Below, piece after piece: positions 62,299 through 64,000 of a stretch of 64,000 bases of DNA. Origin of the DNA: Oscillospiraceae bacterium (lineage in GTDB: Bacteria > Bacillota > Clostridia > Oscillospirales > Ruminococcaceae). Every line of letters starts with the position of its first letter. Positions within the stretch are counted from its first letter, which is position 1. A program made the translations under genes and the position numbers. The notes beneath the pieces were generated by a model that saw only the letters and a program-made list of their open reading frames with translations, had not been told where the DNA came from and did no database searches. The stretch covers positions 62,001-126,000 of the forward strand of contig SVMR01000002.1 in the NCBI GenBank assembly GCA_015067315.1, written 5' to 3'.

Positions 62299-63480
62299 TC
62301 AGAATTCTTTTATATATTCAAGCATTTTTTTTGCGAATTCATCAGCTTTTACATCGCCTTTGAAAATATCGACAACAAGAGCGCAGAATTCATCGGAAAG
62401 GGTTTCGTTTTCTGCGGATTTTGTTTCAAAAACGGGAGCAAAAACAGCGGAGGGCTGTTCGGATTTTTCATAAATATGTTTCATGAATTCCTTTGCAAGC
62501 TCCGGTTCTTTTGCTTCTGCGGGAATATACATTTCGGAGAAAGTCACGATTTCCGCAGAACTTCCGGAAAGTGCGGGATAACTGCAGATTGCGTATTTTT
62601 CTCCGTCTTTGTTGAGTTCTTCAAGGTCGGAAACAGTTCCGGAAATGAAAAGCGCTTTTCCGTCTTTAAGGGCGGAAAGGGTGTCTTCCTTGGATTTGGT
62701 GCTGCTTCCGGAAACGACGAGTTTTATTATTTTTTCAATTTTCTGGGCAAAAGTTTTGATGTTTTCGTTTTCCCAGGCTTCCTCATCATAAGCGAAAAGT
62801 TTTGCGGTTTCATCGGCGCCGATTACCGGAACAAGAGCTGCCGCAAAGATATCGACAAATTCGTCCGGTTCGGAACCTGCATAGGTAAAGAATTCAAAAT
62901 TCTTGTTTTTGCATCCTTCCGCAATGGAAATGAAATCGTCCCAGGTCTGCGGTTCGGAAAAACCGTTGGAAGAAAGGGTTTCTTTGTTATAGATAAGTCC
63001 GGTTTCTTCAAAGAAAACCGGCGCAAGATAGGAAACGCCGTCTTCATAAGGTTTGCAGATATTGTTATCAAAAGCGCCGTCCGGTGCGGAAGATTCAATA
63101 TCGGTAAGGGCAAGCATTGCTTTGTCTTTTACGAGTGCTTCGGTAACTCCGCTTTCTTCTTCAAGAGGAAGGAAAACAAAATCCGGGGAATTTCCCGCAA
63201 GGATTCTGTCGCGGACTTCGTATGCCGCATCTTTTGTGATCACCATATTGATTGTAACGCCGTCGTTTGCGCTTTCAAAAGAAAATTTTACTTCTTCCCA
63301 AAAAGCTTTATTGTCGCCGTCATCATAGATTATTGCGGTGAAAGATTTTTGGAGCGGAGCAACAACAATTTCGTTTTCCTGTTTCGGAGGTTCATTTTCC
63401 TCCGGCTTTTCTTCTTTGCATCCGGCAAAAACGGAGAGCATCATGATAGCTGCAAGTAAAATAGAAATAAATTTTTTCAT
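62299..63480 (-). CDS. Extracellular solute-binding lipoprotein, orphan
   Basis: 393 residues. Lipobox: KKFISILLAAIMMLSVFAGC. The body resembles family 1 solute-binding proteins (NSPDFVFLPLEEESGVTEAL; LIYNKETLSSNGFSEPQTWD; GKALFISGTVSDLEELNKDG), which carry sugars or similar. No permease or ATPase is next to it, so it may serve a distant transporter. ATG follows AGGAGG. Confidence 0.85.
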   Translation of the reverse strand: MKKFISILLAAIMMLSVFAGCKEEKPEENEPPKQENEIVVAPLQKSFTAIIYDDGDNKAFWEEVKFSFESANDGVTINMVITKDAAYEVRDRILAGNSPDFVFLPLEEESGVTEALVKDKAMLALTDIESSAPDGAFDNNICKPYEDGVSYLAPVFFEETGLIYNKETLSSNGFSEPQTWDDFISIAEGCKNKNFEFFTYAGSEPDEFVDIFAAALVPVIGADETAKLFAYDEEAWENENIKTFAQKIEKIIKLVVSGSSTKSKEDTLSALKDGKALFISGTVSDLEELNKDGEKYAICSYPALSGSSAEIVTFSEMYIPAEAKEPELAKEFMKHIYEKSEQPSAVFAPVFETKSAENETLSDEFCALVVDIFKGDVKADEFAKKMLEYIKEF

Positions 63481-63624
63481 TATATCCTCCCGGTCATAAA
63501 AATACAGATTAATAATATCACAAAATGAATATAATTAAAAGACTTTATTTAAATTTATTTTACTTTACTTTTATTATTAATTCATTTAAAATAGAATCAT
63601 CAAATAATTTTTGGATGTGATTCA

Positions 63625-64000
63625 TTGCAGGATTATCTTTATCTGTTTCTGATTTCCATGGTTCCGCTTGTTGAACTGCGCGGAGCAATGATATATGCGG
63701 CAGTTGCGGAAATGCCTTTTCTGCCTTCCCTTCTCTGCTGTATCCTCGGAAATATTCTTCCCGTTCCCTTTTTAATCAAGTTTGCAAAAACCGTTCTTGT
63801 TCATTTTTCAAAAATTCCGAAAATCGGTTTTATTTTCCAAAAAATAATTGACCACGGAAACAAAAAAGCCCATAAAGTCCATAATGCGGAACTCCTCGGA
63901 CTTTTCTTATTCGTTGCAATTCCCCTTCCGGGAACCGGCGCATGGACTGCTTCGCTTATTGCGACGCTTCTTCAGCTTCGGGTTTTAAAATCAAGCGTTG
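63625..64000 (+). CDS. Small multidrug-export family protein, 5' part
   Basis: Not in the ORF track because it runs off the window. From TTG 63625 (GGATGTG upstream) a 125-codon frame reads QDYLYLFLISMVPLVELRGA, then ILGNILPVPFLIKFAKTVLV, and later LGLFLFVAIPLPGTGAWTAS. The VPLVELRGA and PLPGTGAW motifs identify the Sm_multidrug_ex (COG2426) membrane family. Whether it exports drugs is not established. Start could also be ATG 63658. Confidence 0.8.
   Translation, partial: MQDYLYLFLISMVPLVELRGAMIYAAVAEMPFLPSLLCCILGNILPVPFLIKFAKTVLVHFSKIPKIGFIFQKIIDHGNKKAHKVHNAELLGLFLFVAIPLPGTGAWTASLIATLLQLRVLKSSV

Overview
The window reads as chromosome from an anaerobic, endospore-forming Firmicute of the class Clostridia, most like an uncultured Oscillospirales-type gut bacterium. 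This assignment is inference from gene content. It rests on an uninterrupted sigK, yqfC/yqfD, the cotJABC coat operon, IreB, RqcH, T-box control, a CIRCE element and strong GGAGG ribosome sites. No rRNA operon, CRISPR array or transposase was seen. One tRNA is present, the initiator tRNA-fMet.

Layout. 1-1.5 kb: sporulation genes yqfD (cut by the edge), yqfC and sigK. 1.6-3.3 kb: an M3 oligoendopeptidase. 3.4-11.3 kb: an Opp-type oligopeptide ABC operon in which OppF carries a long coiled-coil insert and OppC carries a seven-repeat RCC1-like propeller. 11.4-15.8 kb: potABCD polyamine uptake behind a ~400-nt structured-looking leader. 15.8-25.3 kb: housekeeping genes (YgjP peptidase, NUDIX, YlmH, PlsY, EamA, PPC, MBL, RqcH, Nif3, TrmK, DUF1858, Nth, GNAT).

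25.38-33.52 kb: an integrated mobile element of about 8.1 kb in the 3' half of the tRNA-fMet gene, bounded by a 48-bp perfect direct repeat. It holds integrase, excisionase-like HTH, a DUF927 ATPase, a rightward set of small genes ending in DUF1643, and a leftward set with a Mor-like regulator, a coiled-coil protein and a lipoprotein. No relaxase or capsid gene is visible.

33.6-46.6 kb: a PP-loop/EFR1 ferredoxin pair, YitT, a PTS IIC-like protein, a C26 amidotransferase with an SDR, solitary trpB under a Trp-specifier T-box (with a possible MKRWHILK leader peptide), a GNAT, solitary eutBC with its own promoter-operator and hairpin leader, typA and ydbC. 46.8-47.9 kb: cotJABC. 47.9-54.9 kb: a nucleoside module in which a BMP-NupOPQ importer lies beside Udk, DeoD and Tdk, so uptake and salvage are physically linked. 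55.1-64 kb: ireB, small proteins, groES-groEL with CIRCE, trmB, the metG-tatD pair, an orphan solute-binding lipoprotein and the start of a small multidrug-export family gene.

The most unusual items are the OppC-RCC1 chimera with its inserted-coil OppF, the tRNA-fMet element with unassigned cargo, the pot leader RNA, and the PP-loop/EFR1 pair. All function calls were made by reading motifs; no database search was possible.
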